A stretch of 64,000 bases of DNA from Clostridia bacterium (GTDB lineage Bacteria > Bacillota > Clostridia > Oscillospirales > Acutalibacteraceae), in the NCBI GenBank assembly GCA_017415025.1, contig JAFQJH010000016.1, positions 1 through 64,000 on the forward strand, in the 5' to 3' direction. Position numbers and translations under genes: made by a program. The notes under the pieces are model-generated. The model worked only from the letters and a program-made list of their open reading frames with translations, had not been told where the DNA came from and searched no databases. The first letter of the stretch is position 1, and each line of letters opens with the position of its first letter. Shown one piece after another: positions 17,690 through 26,444 of the stretch.

Positions 17690-18439
17690 ATGGCAATGCT
17701 GGATATTGTTGTTATATTAAAAAATAACGTTTCTTCTTTTGAACGCTTGCTGATGAGCATCAGACGTCAGACGGTTGATGGAATAGCTGTTACTGCCGTC
17801 ACCGACAGACCGCAGGAGGTTGAAGACCTTAAGGAAAAATACGGTTTCCGGCTTGTTGACGGTAAGGGCGACCTTATAACAGCGGTCAACGATGCCGTTA
17901 AAGGCACGGATGCGCAGTACGCTATGCTCGCCGCCGAGGACCAGATGTTTGAGGTTGATTTTTACGAGATTGTCAGTGCTTATTTCAACAAATTCGATGC
18001 GATTGCGCTGAACGTTTCGCGCCTTCACCGCAGCGGAAATTTCTATAAGCTTTTCCCGACCGAGGAAGCAGACGCAAAGGCTTGCCTTATGAAAAGACCG
18101 TGCATCTACGGCTGGATTATCGGTGCGGACGTGCTTCGCAAAAACAACTCTCCGCTTCTTTCACTCAGCCTGAGCGACCAGCTTGATTTTATCAACGGCT
18201 GTATTGCCGCAGGCGAAAAAAGCTGTTACATTCCTGTTTCCAAAACCTATATTGATGATATGACACTCAGCTCCGAGCCTTCCTTTACGGCGGCTCTTTC
18301 AAAGGGCGAGTATAAAAACGCTCTTATCAGACAATCCGCCAAGGATTGCTTTGAGGTTCTTGCAAAAACAAGGTTCTACAAGCGCCTCGGCAGAATTAAA
18401 AGATTTATCAAACGCAATCTGAGACGCATCGTGAAATGA
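17690..18439 (+). CDS. Degenerate GT2-like glycosyltransferase
   Basis: A 249-residue protein with a GT-A-like start (MLDIVVILKNNVSSFERLL) resembling family 2 glycosyltransferases. Where active GT2 enzymes carry a DxD metal-binding motif this one reads AAEDQ, so catalysis is doubtful. The C terminus is strongly basic (RIKRFIKRNLRRIVK), which suggests contact with the membrane or a polymer. AAAGGA stands upstream of the ATG. Its stop codon overlaps the start region of the GT2-TagF gene, so the two are translationally coupled and probably work together on a surface polymer. Confidence 0.65.
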   Translation: MAMLDIVVILKNNVSSFERLLMSIRRQTVDGIAVTAVTDRPQEVEDLKEKYGFRLVDGKGDLITAVNDAVKGTDAQYAMLAAEDQMFEVDFYEIVSAYFNKFDAIALNVSRLHRSGNFYKLFPTEEADAKACLMKRPCIYGWIIGADVLRKNNSPLLSLSLSDQLDFINGCIAAGEKSCYIPVSKTYIDDMTLSSEPSFTAALSKGEYKNALIRQSAKDCFEVLAKTRFYKRLGRIKRFIKRNLRRIVK

Positions 18440-21105
18440 GGGATATGATGAAAGACTATAATTACAGAGTTTCAATAATTGTACCCGTTTATAATGTTGA
18501 GGATTATCTTGCGGAATGTCTTGATTCACTTCTCAATCAGACTATGCCGCGCGAGGATATGGAAATTATCGTTGTCAACGACGGCTCGACTGATTCCAGC
18601 TATGAAATCGCAAAGGAGTATGCAGAAAAATATCCTTGCATCAAGCTGTTTTCGAAAGAAAACGAGGGTCTTTCCGCAACCAGAAACTACGGCATTAACC
18701 GCGCAACGGGTAAGTATATGATGTTCATCGACAGTGATGACAGCTTCACCGAGCCGACGGTCAAGAGCGTTGCCGATTTCTTTGATACGGTATATGACGA
18801 GGTTGACCTTGTCACATATTTTGAACAGCCGTACACGACCGAGCGCGACCTTGCACCGCATTTCAGATATAAGCACTATCTCAAGGAAACGGGCGTTTAC
18901 GACCTTAACGAACAGCCGTTTATCGTGCAGACGAGAGTTAACGTCTGCGTTAAAAACCTGTTCGAGAATAACTTTATGTTCGACACTACTCCCGGCTTTA
19001 AGCAGGAGGATCAGGAATACAACAACCGCGTAGTTAAGGAAAAAATGAAAATCGGCTACTGTGCCGAGGGCTGTTACCGTTACAACAAGTCAAACGAGAG
19101 CAGTATCGTTGCAACTACCTTCCACGCGTTCTATCTTTTCGAATTGAGTATGGCTTATTTCGAAAGACTTTTCGGACAGTTTGAGGATGAGGTTCCGCCG
19201 TATTTTCAGGCAATGTTCGTTCACGATGTCCGCTGGAAGCTTTCTTCAAAGATTCTTTATCCCTTCCACTATGAGGGCGAAAAATTCGAACAGGCTGTCG
19301 GCAGAATTAAGGCACTGCTTGCGCGCGTTGACGTGCAGACCATCCTCAGAGATCCGATATCAAATAATTTCCAGAAGCAGTATTGGATAAGTATGAAGCC
19401 GAATGTAAAGCCCACCGTTTACACGGACGGCAAGTCAACAGGTATCCTTGTGGACGGCAGATTTATCTATCACTGTCCCGATATTGAGGTTAAAATCGTC
19501 CGTATTCAGCCTGCGGATAACAACAAGCTTCTTGTCCGCGCTTATGTGCGTTCGCCGCTTTATAACCACATTGACGAGGCGACCGAGATTTATATATGCG
19601 AAAACGGAGATATGAATAATCTCTTTGTGCCGAAAACATATCTTTCAAAGTACGGCTATGAGAGCGCGAACGTCCGCACAAATAACTTCTATGCGGTCGA
19701 GTATCTGTGCGACCCCGATAAAATCACGAGCTTCCAGCACTTTATCAAGCTCGACGGATACTATATCCCTGCGAGATATACGTTTATGAGCACCTCTGTG
19801 TTCAGCCACGCTAAAAAGCTTTACAGCTACGTATGCGGCAACGCAAAAATCACCTTGAACAATAAGGTTTTTGAGGTTGAAAAGCTGACTGACCAAGAGG
19901 TTGATGCTTTTGAAACAAAGCAGACAAAGCGTCTTAAGTTCCTTGACCGCGATGCGAAAAAGCTGCGTCTGAGCGCAATAAAATACCGCAGACAGCACCG
20001 CATCTGGCTTTACAGCGATCTGTATACGGTCAAGAAGGATAACGGCTATTATCAGTTCATCAACGATTTCAGCCACGATGACGGCGTTGAGCGTTACTAC
20101 GTTTATACCCGCGATTATGATGAAATCGCCGAGTTTTTCACCCCCGAGCAGAGAAAAAATCTTGTTGAATTCGGCAGCGAAAGGCATAAGCTTCTGTACC
20201 TTTCAAGCGAGCTGATTCTCAGCGGATTTTACGGCAGAAGCCCGATTTCTCCGTTCGAGCTTGAATCAGAGGAGCAGAATTACTACGACATCGAGCACTT
20301 CAAGGTTGTATATCTTCAGCACGGTGTTCTCCACGCTTCGCTTTATGTGCAGAATTCAGCGGAGAATGCAAGAGCGGAAAAGGTTGTTATTTCTTCACCG
20401 TTCGAAAAGAAGAATTACTGTGAGAGATATAACTACAACCCCGAGGATCTTATCGAAAGCTCAATGTCGCGCTACGACCATATCGACTTTGACACAGTTC
20501 CCGGCAATAAAATTCTTTTTGCACCGTCGTGGAGAAATTATCTTGCTTCTAACGTCACCGCTTCAAAGTGGAGCGTAATGCACGGCAAGATTGTAGCGTC
20601 AGATTATTATAAAAATATTCAGGCATTTATCGAATCACCGAAGCTTCACGAAATTCTCGAAAAATACGATATGACGCTTGAGCTCAAGCTTCATCCGATT
20701 ATTTCATCAGCTACGGACTTGTTCAATATTACATCCGACAGAATTGTTTATGCCGCTTCGGATGTTGATGTTGCGGATTACAAGGTGTTTATGACGGACT
20801 TCTCGTCGTTCGTTTTTGACTACGCTTGTCTTGTCAGACCGATTCTCTATTTTGTTCCCGACTATCCGCAGTTCAAATCGGGTATGGGACATTACCGCGA
20901 CCTTGACCTGCCGTTTGAGGATGCGTTCGGACCGCTTTCACTCAATGCGGAGGACACCGTTGCAAATCTCGAAAAGGTTCTTGCCGCAGACAGTGTTCCT
21001 GCCGAGCCTTATAAGGAGCGAATGGAAAACTTCTATTATCCTCTCGAAAACTGTGCCGAGCGTTTGTATGAATACATTACGACTTCGGACTTTTTGAAAA
21101 AATAA
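18436..21105 (+). CDS. GT2 glycosyltransferase fused to TagF-like glycerophosphotransferase
   Basis: An 889-residue fusion. Residues 10-300 are a family 2 glycosyltransferase with VSIIVPVYN, VVNDGSTD and the metal motif DSDD. After a middle region, the last 400 or so residues match CDP-glycerol:polyglycerophosphate transferases (TagB/TagF), with YLQHGVLH, FAPSWR, LKLHP and MTDFSSFVFDYA. Such proteins build teichoic-acid-like polymers at the cytoplasmic membrane. The ATG at 18436 overlaps the upstream stop; ATG codons at 18445 and 18448 are alternatives that better use GAGGG. A terminator follows at 21115-21144. The polymer is unidentified. Confidence 0.85.
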   Translation: MRDMMKDYNYRVSIIVPVYNVEDYLAECLDSLLNQTMPREDMEIIVVNDGSTDSSYEIAKEYAEKYPCIKLFSKENEGLSATRNYGINRATGKYMMFIDSDDSFTEPTVKSVADFFDTVYDEVDLVTYFEQPYTTERDLAPHFRYKHYLKETGVYDLNEQPFIVQTRVNVCVKNLFENNFMFDTTPGFKQEDQEYNNRVVKEKMKIGYCAEGCYRYNKSNESSIVATTFHAFYLFELSMAYFERLFGQFEDEVPPYFQAMFVHDVRWKLSSKILYPFHYEGEKFEQAVGRIKALLARVDVQTILRDPISNNFQKQYWISMKPNVKPTVYTDGKSTGILVDGRFIYHCPDIEVKIVRIQPADNNKLLVRAYVRSPLYNHIDEATEIYICENGDMNNLFVPKTYLSKYGYESANVRTNNFYAVEYLCDPDKITSFQHFIKLDGYYIPARYTFMSTSVFSHAKKLYSYVCGNAKITLNNKVFEVEKLTDQEVDAFETKQTKRLKFLDRDAKKLRLSAIKYRRQHRIWLYSDLYTVKKDNGYYQFINDFSHDDGVERYYVYTRDYDEIAEFFTPEQRKNLVEFGSERHKLLYLSSELILSGFYGRSPISPFELESEEQNYYDIEHFKVVYLQHGVLHASLYVQNSAENARAEKVVISSPFEKKNYCERYNYNPEDLIESSMSRYDHIDFDTVPGNKILFAPSWRNYLASNVTASKWSVMHGKIVASDYYKNIQAFIESPKLHEILEKYDMTLELKLHPIISSATDLFNITSDRIVYAASDVDVADYKVFMTDFSSFVFDYACLVRPILYFVPDYPQFKSGMGHYRDLDLPFEDAFGPLSLNAEDTVANLEKVLAADSVPAEPYKERMENFYYPLENCAERLYEYITTSDFLKK

Positions 21106-21114
21106 TTCCCGATT

Positions 21115-21144
21115 AAAATGCCGAGCACACTAACTCGGCATTTT
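21115..21144 (+). terminator. Terminator after the GT2-TagF gene
   Basis: 11-bp stem AAAATGCCGAG/CTCGGCATTTT followed by TT, between the TagF-like gene and the acyltransferase gene. Some readthrough into the next gene is possible. Confidence 0.85.
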
Positions 21145-21161
21145 TTGCAGGAGGTAGTTTT

Positions 21162-22244
21162 ATGCAATTCACAAAGAACGATACCAACATCGTCAAGGGT
21201 GCGGCAATTATTATGATGATGCTTCATCATTGCTTCCTTGCGCCCGAAAGATATGCGGGCTATGAAATTGAATTCGGCCCGGTCGGTGAAGGTTATACCG
21301 TTCTTGTTTCCGCATTTTTCAAGATATGCGTGGGGCTTTTTGTTTTTCTTTCCGGCTACGGAATTTCAATCAGCCTCAGCCGCGTCGACCTCAATGACCG
21401 AAAACAGTGTGAGAATCAGATTAAAAAGCGTATGCTTTCGCTGATGTCGGGCTATTGGTTTATTTACGCCCTTTCGGTTATAGCGGCTCTCATTATTGAC
21501 CGCGGTATGTTCACCGTGTATAAAAACAAGTTTTTCCCGAATTCAATTATTTTTGTAGTTGCGGATGTTCTCGGACTCGCCGAGCTTTTCGGTACACCGA
21601 CCTTTAACGGTACCTGGTGGTATATGAGCCTTGCGATAATCATCGTTGCGATTATGCCGCTCTTCTATCTGATTTACAAAAAATTTGGGGAATTTGTTCC
21701 GATAGTGGCAACCTTTATACTCTGCTATATTTTTGAAAAGCAGAATTATGATATGGTACGCTGGCTGTTGGTAATGGTGATCGGTATGATTTGTGCCGAA
21801 CGCAACCTGCTTGTTAAATGGGCGCAGTTCAGATTTATCAAAAAATCCGAATGGGCGGATTGGCTGATAAAGCTCATCGTCTATACTCCGATTGCCGTGC
21901 TTTTAGTGTTCGCAAGACAGTATTGCAGGTACACTATGTGCTTCCACGATGCGATTATACCCGTGTTCTATGTGTTCTACATATTTGCCGTTGTCAGTAA
22001 GATTCCCGTTATTGATAAGGTGCTTGCGTTCCTCGGTAAGCATTCAATGAACATATTCCTCAGCCATACCTTCCTTCGTGCATATTTCCTCAAGGATTTC
22101 CTATATTCGCTCAAATATCCCGTGGTTATCGTAACGGTGCTGACAATGCTGTCGCTCCTGCTTTCAATAGTAATTGATTTACTGAAAAAATACACAGGCT
22201 ACGATAAGCTGGTTAATAAGCTGATACAGAAGGTTACGGAATAA
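21162..22244 (+). CDS. Acyltransferase 3 family membrane protein
   Basis: A 360-residue integral membrane protein with about ten hydrophobic segments and the acyltransferase-3 hallmark at the N terminus (KGAAIIMMMLHHCF, with the early His). These enzymes O-acylate, commonly O-acetylate, surface polysaccharides or teichoic acids. GGAGG precedes the ATG. It follows the GT2-TagF gene across a terminator and ends at another terminator, so it probably decorates the same polymer. Target and acyl group are inferred only from family and context. Confidence 0.85.
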   Translation: MQFTKNDTNIVKGAAIIMMMLHHCFLAPERYAGYEIEFGPVGEGYTVLVSAFFKICVGLFVFLSGYGISISLSRVDLNDRKQCENQIKKRMLSLMSGYWFIYALSVIAALIIDRGMFTVYKNKFFPNSIIFVVADVLGLAELFGTPTFNGTWWYMSLAIIIVAIMPLFYLIYKKFGEFVPIVATFILCYIFEKQNYDMVRWLLVMVIGMICAERNLLVKWAQFRFIKKSEWADWLIKLIVYTPIAVLLVFARQYCRYTMCFHDAIIPVFYVFYIFAVVSKIPVIDKVLAFLGKHSMNIFLSHTFLRAYFLKDFLYSLKYPVVIVTVLTMLSLLLSIVIDLLKKYTGYDKLVNKLIQKVTE

Positions 22245-22261
22245 TATAGTTACTGAATAAT

Positions 22262-22303
22262 AAAACACACCGCTTTGTTCGTTTGAACGGGGCGGTGTGT
22301 TTT
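22262..22303 (+). terminator. Terminator of the acyltransferase gene
   Basis: 12-bp stem AAAACACACCGC/GCGGTGTGTTTT (22262-22273 with 22292-22303), with an inner GTTC/GAAC hairpin. Confidence 0.85.
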
Positions 22304-22322
22304 GGTTAAGAGTGAATAAGAA

Positions 22323-22352
22323 AAATTCCGCACATTATCGTGTGCGGAATTT
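22323..22352 (-). terminator. Terminator of tRNA-Thr
   Basis: Perfect 12-bp stem AAATTCCGCACA/TGTGCGGAATTT directly after the tRNA on the minus strand, followed by a T run in that direction. Confidence 0.9.
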
Positions 22353-22354
22353 AT

Positions 22355-22430
22355 TGGAGCTAGTAGTCGGACTCGAACCGACGACCTGCGCATTACGAAT
22401 GCGCTGCTCTACCAACTGAGCCATACTAGC
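22355..22430 (-). tRNA. tRNA-Thr (anticodon CGT)
   Basis: On the minus strand the acceptor stem GCTAGTA pairs with TACTAGC. The D arm GCTC/GAGC is present, the anticodon loop TTCGTAA gives CGT (codon ACG), the T loop is TTCGAGT, and the CCA is encoded. A promoter (22447-22475) and a terminator (22323-22352) frame it as a single-tRNA unit. Confidence 0.96.
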
Positions 22431-22446
22431 ATTTTGTGCGAGGATT

Positions 22447-22475
22447 ATTATAATATATCCCCGCACAAATTTCAA
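22447..22475 (-). promoter_or_regulatory. Promoter of tRNA-Thr
   Basis: Minus strand TTGAAA (22470-22475), 17-bp spacer, TATAAT (22447-22452), ending about 17 bp before the tRNA. Confidence 0.85.
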
Positions 22476-22579
22476 GTGGTTTTGGAAAATTATTTACGAA
22501 GCTGAATGTAAATCAGTTTAAAATTTAAATAAAAAAATCAATTCGTTTCACGGGTTCCGCGAAGATTCAGAAGGGGAGA

Positions 22580-23491
22580 TTATTTCTTTTCAACAGGAAT
22601 CATAATTTCGATTGTTCTTCCGTTATATCCGCCAACGATTCCCCAATGATAAACAGCAAGTTCGGGAGCGTTGGTTATCTGATATTCATCATTGGATATC
22701 CATTCAGCGGCAATCTGTTTACGGATTTCAAAGTATTCGGGAATGGGCATTTTTGTTTTTTCGGTTTCAAAAACAAGATAAGTTCTTTCGGGGATGATGA
22801 TTTCTTCAAAGCCGAATTTATCCATAAAGTCAATTCCCGTGACCTTACTGTTATACAGATTATCACGTTCATAATCATCGGTTGTGACAGAAATATAGAA
22901 ATCATATCCATCATCATCAAAGTTTGAAAGAACACAATAATCCGACATTTTGTCGTTGCTAATTCCTTTAAGCATCCACTGATGTGCTCTTGTCGTCTTG
23001 AAAAAATTTCCTTCTTGCTGTTGTCTTGCTTCATCATAGGGAGTTCCGCTGAACCGTTTTTTGTAGCCTAAAAGTGTAAATGCAGGTTTTGTTTCAATAC
23101 GATAGTTCATTGTTGTACCGCCTTCCAAAGAAAATTTCAGTACAAGACGGGAAAAGGATTTGAGATTACTGCCGTTACTTCTGGCTTGAGAGGGCAATAT
23201 ACCGTGAAATTTCTGAAACGCTTTCGCGAAGCTGTCAGGACTTTCATAACCGTATTTCATTGCAACATCAATAACTTTGGCATTGGTTGTTGCAAGCTCT
23301 CTGCCGGCTAGAGTCAGTCTGCGGTTACGGATATACTCACCTAACGTAAAGCCGCAAAGAATACTGAATACACGCTGAAAATGATAGCTTGAAGAATAGC
23401 ACTGTTTAGCAACTTCTTCATAGTCAATCGTTTCGGTGAGATTATCTTCAATATAATCAATAGCGTGTTGTATTCCGATAATCCAATCCAT
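22580..23491 (-). CDS. AraC family regulator with GyrI-like effector domain
   Basis: A 303-residue protein. Residues 1-110 carry two AraC helix-turn-helix motifs (EEVAKQCYSSSYHFQRVF and VIDVAMKYGYESPDSFAKAF). Residues 130-303 match the GyrI-like/BmrR-type small-molecule binding domain. Such proteins usually activate transporter or stress genes on binding hydrophobic compounds. A strong AAGGAGGG site precedes the ATG. The neighbouring genes (24529 to 23633 and 25081 to 24554, same strand) could be targets or unrelated. The ligand cannot be inferred. Confidence 0.9.
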   Translation of the reverse strand: MDWIIGIQHAIDYIEDNLTETIDYEEVAKQCYSSSYHFQRVFSILCGFTLGEYIRNRRLTLAGRELATTNAKVIDVAMKYGYESPDSFAKAFQKFHGILPSQARSNGSNLKSFSRLVLKFSLEGGTTMNYRIETKPAFTLLGYKKRFSGTPYDEARQQQEGNFFKTTRAHQWMLKGISNDKMSDYCVLSNFDDDGYDFYISVTTDDYERDNLYNSKVTGIDFMDKFGFEEIIIPERTYLVFETEKTKMPIPEYFEIRKQIAAEWISNDEYQITNAPELAVYHWGIVGGYNGRTIEIMIPVEKK

Positions 23492-23632
23492 TGTTATCCC
23501 TCCTTGTATGATTTAATTCTATCAGAAGGTTGAAAGGCTTTCCCGACATTCTGTGCGGAGTGTCGTCGGTTTTTGGGTTCCCATTTAATTAACAAAACAC
23601 CTCTACACACTATAAAAACACAGTTTAGATGT

Positions 23633-24529
23633 TTATACCTGAATCTCGTTAAAAAGAAGCTTATCAATGGTAATCCGCGGACGCCACCAGGCTCTTGCCT
23701 GTTCAAATTCGGGATAAGGAGTAAACCATTTCCAAGTAATATCAAAACCGCCGTCATTCATCTGCAGCTTGCCTAAAATTTCTTTTTCTGCGGCAATTAA
23801 CGGTTTGATTTCAGGGGTGATGAACTCCGAATATCTGCCGGTAAAGATAACAGAGGGCATCGGCACATATTCAACACCGTATTTTGTAATATCCTTACAA
23901 ACGGAATTGTCAATAGCCTTACTCAATAAATCTTTGAAGATTTTTAAGTCGATTATATCTTTAATATCGTTTGCCGTTAAAAGCTCGTATGCCAACAGAA
24001 AACAATTCAGGTCATCGCCGCTTAACTCTTCGTTATTTTTAAGATAATCAAAGCCTTCCTGTATGATTTCTTCATAAAAAGGAGTGCGGCTACCATAGCA
24101 TATCAAAAATACAGCCAACGATATTGACGGATTGAATTTGCTGATTCCGTCACCATTTTTCTCCCACCATATTGCGTGTGGATAATCCTTGTTACTGTCA
24201 ATCGCAAACAGCCAACGCTTCTTATCTTCATCAAAAGAATCGTGAGATTTCAAATATCTGATAATACCTTGTACAATATCAGAATTTCTGTCAAGCGCAT
24301 TCACACGACAAAGTGTTATTATAGCGTCATTCGTAGCAATAGGACTTGAGTTCGGATTGAAAAAATCGGGTTCAAGAGCATTGCCGAAACCTCCGTCAGT
24401 ATTTTGAAATTTGTTAAGTTCATTAACAACGGTTTGATTCGAACCGTTTTCAAAGAAATATTTATAAACAGCCAAATCAAGCGGGCGGGCATTTTCTGAA
24501 ACAAAATTTATTGCTTTGTTTTTATCCAT
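23633..24529 (-). CDS. Uncharacterised protein with alpha-toroid (prenyltransferase-like) repeats
   Basis: A 298-residue protein, probably cytoplasmic. Helical repeats containing QNTDGGFGNAL near residue 45 and LQMNDGGFDI near residue 255 recall the QW-type repeats of the terpenoid cyclase/protein prenyltransferase alpha-alpha toroid. No catalytic DXDD is seen, so cyclase activity is unlikely. Conserved aromatic residues (ARAWWRPR) close the C terminus. AGAGGTG precedes the ATG. It lies between an AraC-type regulator and a GNAT enzyme on the same strand. Function unknown. Confidence 0.7.
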   Translation of the reverse strand: MDKNKAINFVSENARPLDLAVYKYFFENGSNQTVVNELNKFQNTDGGFGNALEPDFFNPNSSPIATNDAIITLCRVNALDRNSDIVQGIIRYLKSHDSFDEDKKRWLFAIDSNKDYPHAIWWEKNGDGISKFNPSISLAVFLICYGSRTPFYEEIIQEGFDYLKNNEELSGDDLNCFLLAYELLTANDIKDIIDLKIFKDLLSKAIDNSVCKDITKYGVEYVPMPSVIFTGRYSEFITPEIKPLIAAEKEILGKLQMNDGGFDITWKWFTPYPEFEQARAWWRPRITIDKLLFNEIQV

Positions 24530-24553
24530 TGCAGTTTTTCACCTCTAATTCAA

Positions 24554-25081
24554 TTACAACGATTTACTGTAATATTCGACACCCGAATAACTGCCGTCGC
24601 GATTTCTTCTTCTGTTTTTTATGTATCCGTCTTTTGTAAAACCTGCTTTGAGCATAACTCCGGAAGATGCGGTGTTTAATTCATTGCAGGAGCACTCAAC
24701 AAGATAACATTTTCTTTCCTGCAACAAATAATCGGACACAGCCGTTAACGCCTCGGTCGCATATCCGTTGCGCTGATAATCAAACAAGATTACGTAGCCC
24801 ACATTGCAATAATTATTCTTTTTGTCTATTCCGTTGACGGAAATGTTACCAATCGGCTCATCAGTATCTTTTAATGCAATTACCCAACGCTCGTAGCTGC
24901 TTGTGTCGGCTTCGGATATCCACTTTTTTATTACTTCAAGCTCTTCGTCTTTGCTCAACTTCGGCGGAGAGATATATTGATGCAATCTTTCATCCTGCAA
25001 AAATTCATATTGCATATCAATGTCTGTTTCTTTATATCTGCGAATTGTCAGTCTTTCGGTTTGTATTGTAGGACAAAGCAT
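24554..25081 (-). CDS. GNAT acetyltransferase (RimJ/RimL type)
   Basis: A 175-residue GNAT protein that starts with TERLTIRRYKETD, the usual N terminus of RimJ/RimL-like N-acetyltransferases. It has the acetyl-CoA loop YQRNGYATEAL and ends with the expected beta strands. It transfers an acetyl group from acetyl-CoA to an amine, often a protein N terminus or small molecule. GGAGG precedes the ATG. It lies 24 bp before the alpha-toroid protein in the same direction, so the two may be co-transcribed. Substrate unknown. Confidence 0.88.
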   Translation of the reverse strand: MLCPTIQTERLTIRRYKETDIDMQYEFLQDERLHQYISPPKLSKDEELEVIKKWISEADTSSYERWVIALKDTDEPIGNISVNGIDKKNNYCNVGYVILFDYQRNGYATEALTAVSDYLLQERKCYLVECSCNELNTASSGVMLKAGFTKDGYIKNRRRNRDGSYSGVEYYSKSL

Positions 25082-25149
25082 GGGTATTTCCTCCGAACAA
25101 TATCTTAATAAGGCAATTATAGCATATTATAATCAATTCAACAACAAAA

Positions 25150-25186
25150 AACGCACATCAAAGGCGGTTTACCTCTGATGTGCGTT
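25150..25186 (-). terminator. Terminator of galE-hflX
   Basis: 11-bp stem AACGCACATCA/TGATGTGCGTT with an inner partly paired loop, 5 bp after the hflX stop. Confidence 0.8.
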
Positions 25187-25190
25187 AAAT

Positions 25191-26441
25191 TTATCCAATC
25201 ACATAATCCTTATGCTTTTCAAGAAATCTGATATCCACAATCGCTTTGACGTAAACGCCGTCGCCGCGGTATTCCTCTTCGAGCAGAACACCGTCCTCGC
25301 GGATGTAATTGACAAGTCCTGCATCGGAATAGGGGATAAGAAGCTCCGCTTTTTTTCTCGTCAGCGGTAATGCAAGCTGAATCTGTGCGAGAAGATTGTC
25401 GAGTCCGCGGCTGTTGAGCGCGGAAATCATAACAAATTTGCCCTCTGCGGGAAGAATAAACGAATTGTCGCAAAGGTCGCACTTGTTAAGCACGGAAATT
25501 ATCGGCTTACCCTCACAGCCGAGTGAGTTGAGAAGGCTTGTCGTAACGGCAAGATGCTCGGCACAGCATTCGTCCGAAGCATCGCAGACGTTAAGGATAA
25601 CCGTCGCTGATGCAGCTTCCTCAAGTGTTGAGCGGAATGCCTCGACAAGGTGGTGCGGAAGTCTGCGGACGAGACCGACAGTATCGATGAGCATAACGCT
25701 TCTTCCGTCGGGGAGGATGAGTGCTCTTGACGTCGGGTCAAGCGTTGCGAAAAGCTTGTTCTCTGCGAGAACGCCTGCATCCGTCAGCGCATTCATCAGC
25801 GTTGACTTGCCTGCATTGGTGTAGCCGACGATTGCAACGGTCTCAACACCGTCCTTTTCACGTCTTGTGCGAAGCTGCTCTCTGCGCTTTGCGATTTCCT
25901 TGAGGTCCTCTTCAAGGCTCTGTATTCTTCTTCGGATGTGACGGCGGTCACTTTCAAGCTTCGTTTCACCGGGTCCTCTTGTACCGATACCGCCGCCGAG
26001 ACGGGAGAGCTGAGTTCCCTTACCGCCGAGTCGGGGAAGAGAATACTTAAGCTGGGCAAGCTCAACCTGAATTTTACCCTCACCGCTTCTTGCGCGCGCG
26101 GCGAAAATATCAAGAATGAGCGTTGTTCTGTCGATAACGCGGATGTCGGTTTCGTTTTCGATGTTTCTCTGCTGTGACGGAGTCAGCTCGCCGTCAAAAA
26201 TCAGCAGGTCAACGTCGTTTGCTTCGGCAAATTCCTTGATTTCCTCAAGCTTGCCGCTGCCGACGTAGGTTGCCGAGTCGGGACGGTCGCGCTTCTGCAA
26301 AGTTTTTGCGCAGACAACCGCACCCGCAGTACGCGCAAGCTCTTCAAGCTCGTCAATCGAAACCTCGGCGTCGTAATCATCCGTATCTATGCCGACAAGC
26401 ATAGCAATTTCGGGTGACTGGCTGTTTTCGTAAAGTTCCAT
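25191..26441 (-). CDS. hflX: Ribosome-splitting GTPase HflX
   Basis: A 416-residue HflX. The N-terminal HflX domain contains TYVGSGKLEEI and the glycine-rich LSRLGGGIGTRGPGETKLE, followed by a coiled helix and a TRAFAC GTPase domain with P-loop GYTNAGKST, DTVG and NKCD. HflX splits stalled ribosomes under stress (family knowledge). Its ATG lies 3 bp after the galE stop, so galE and hflX form an operon. Confidence 0.95.
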   Translation of the reverse strand: MELYENSQSPEIAMLVGIDTDDYDAEVSIDELEELARTAGAVVCAKTLQKRDRPDSATYVGSGKLEEIKEFAEANDVDLLIFDGELTPSQQRNIENETDIRVIDRTTLILDIFAARARSGEGKIQVELAQLKYSLPRLGGKGTQLSRLGGGIGTRGPGETKLESDRRHIRRRIQSLEEDLKEIAKRREQLRTRREKDGVETVAIVGYTNAGKSTLMNALTDAGVLAENKLFATLDPTSRALILPDGRSVMLIDTVGLVRRLPHHLVEAFRSTLEEAASATVILNVCDASDECCAEHLAVTTSLLNSLGCEGKPIISVLNKCDLCDNSFILPAEGKFVMISALNSRGLDNLLAQIQLALPLTRKKAELLIPYSDAGLVNYIREDGVLLEEEYRGDGVYVKAIVDIRFLEKHKDYVIG

Positions 26442-26444
26442 AAA

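Noticed and set aside
23520-23580. Hairpin with CCGACA/TGTCG arms and T run on the plus strand
   Set aside because: No plus-strand gene ends here, and on the minus strand there is no T run, so a terminator call is not supported.
23494-23757. 87-residue reading frame upstream of the AraC-type gene
   Set aside because: It overlaps the end of the alpha-toroid gene in another frame, has no Shine-Dalgarno site and has no sensible composition.
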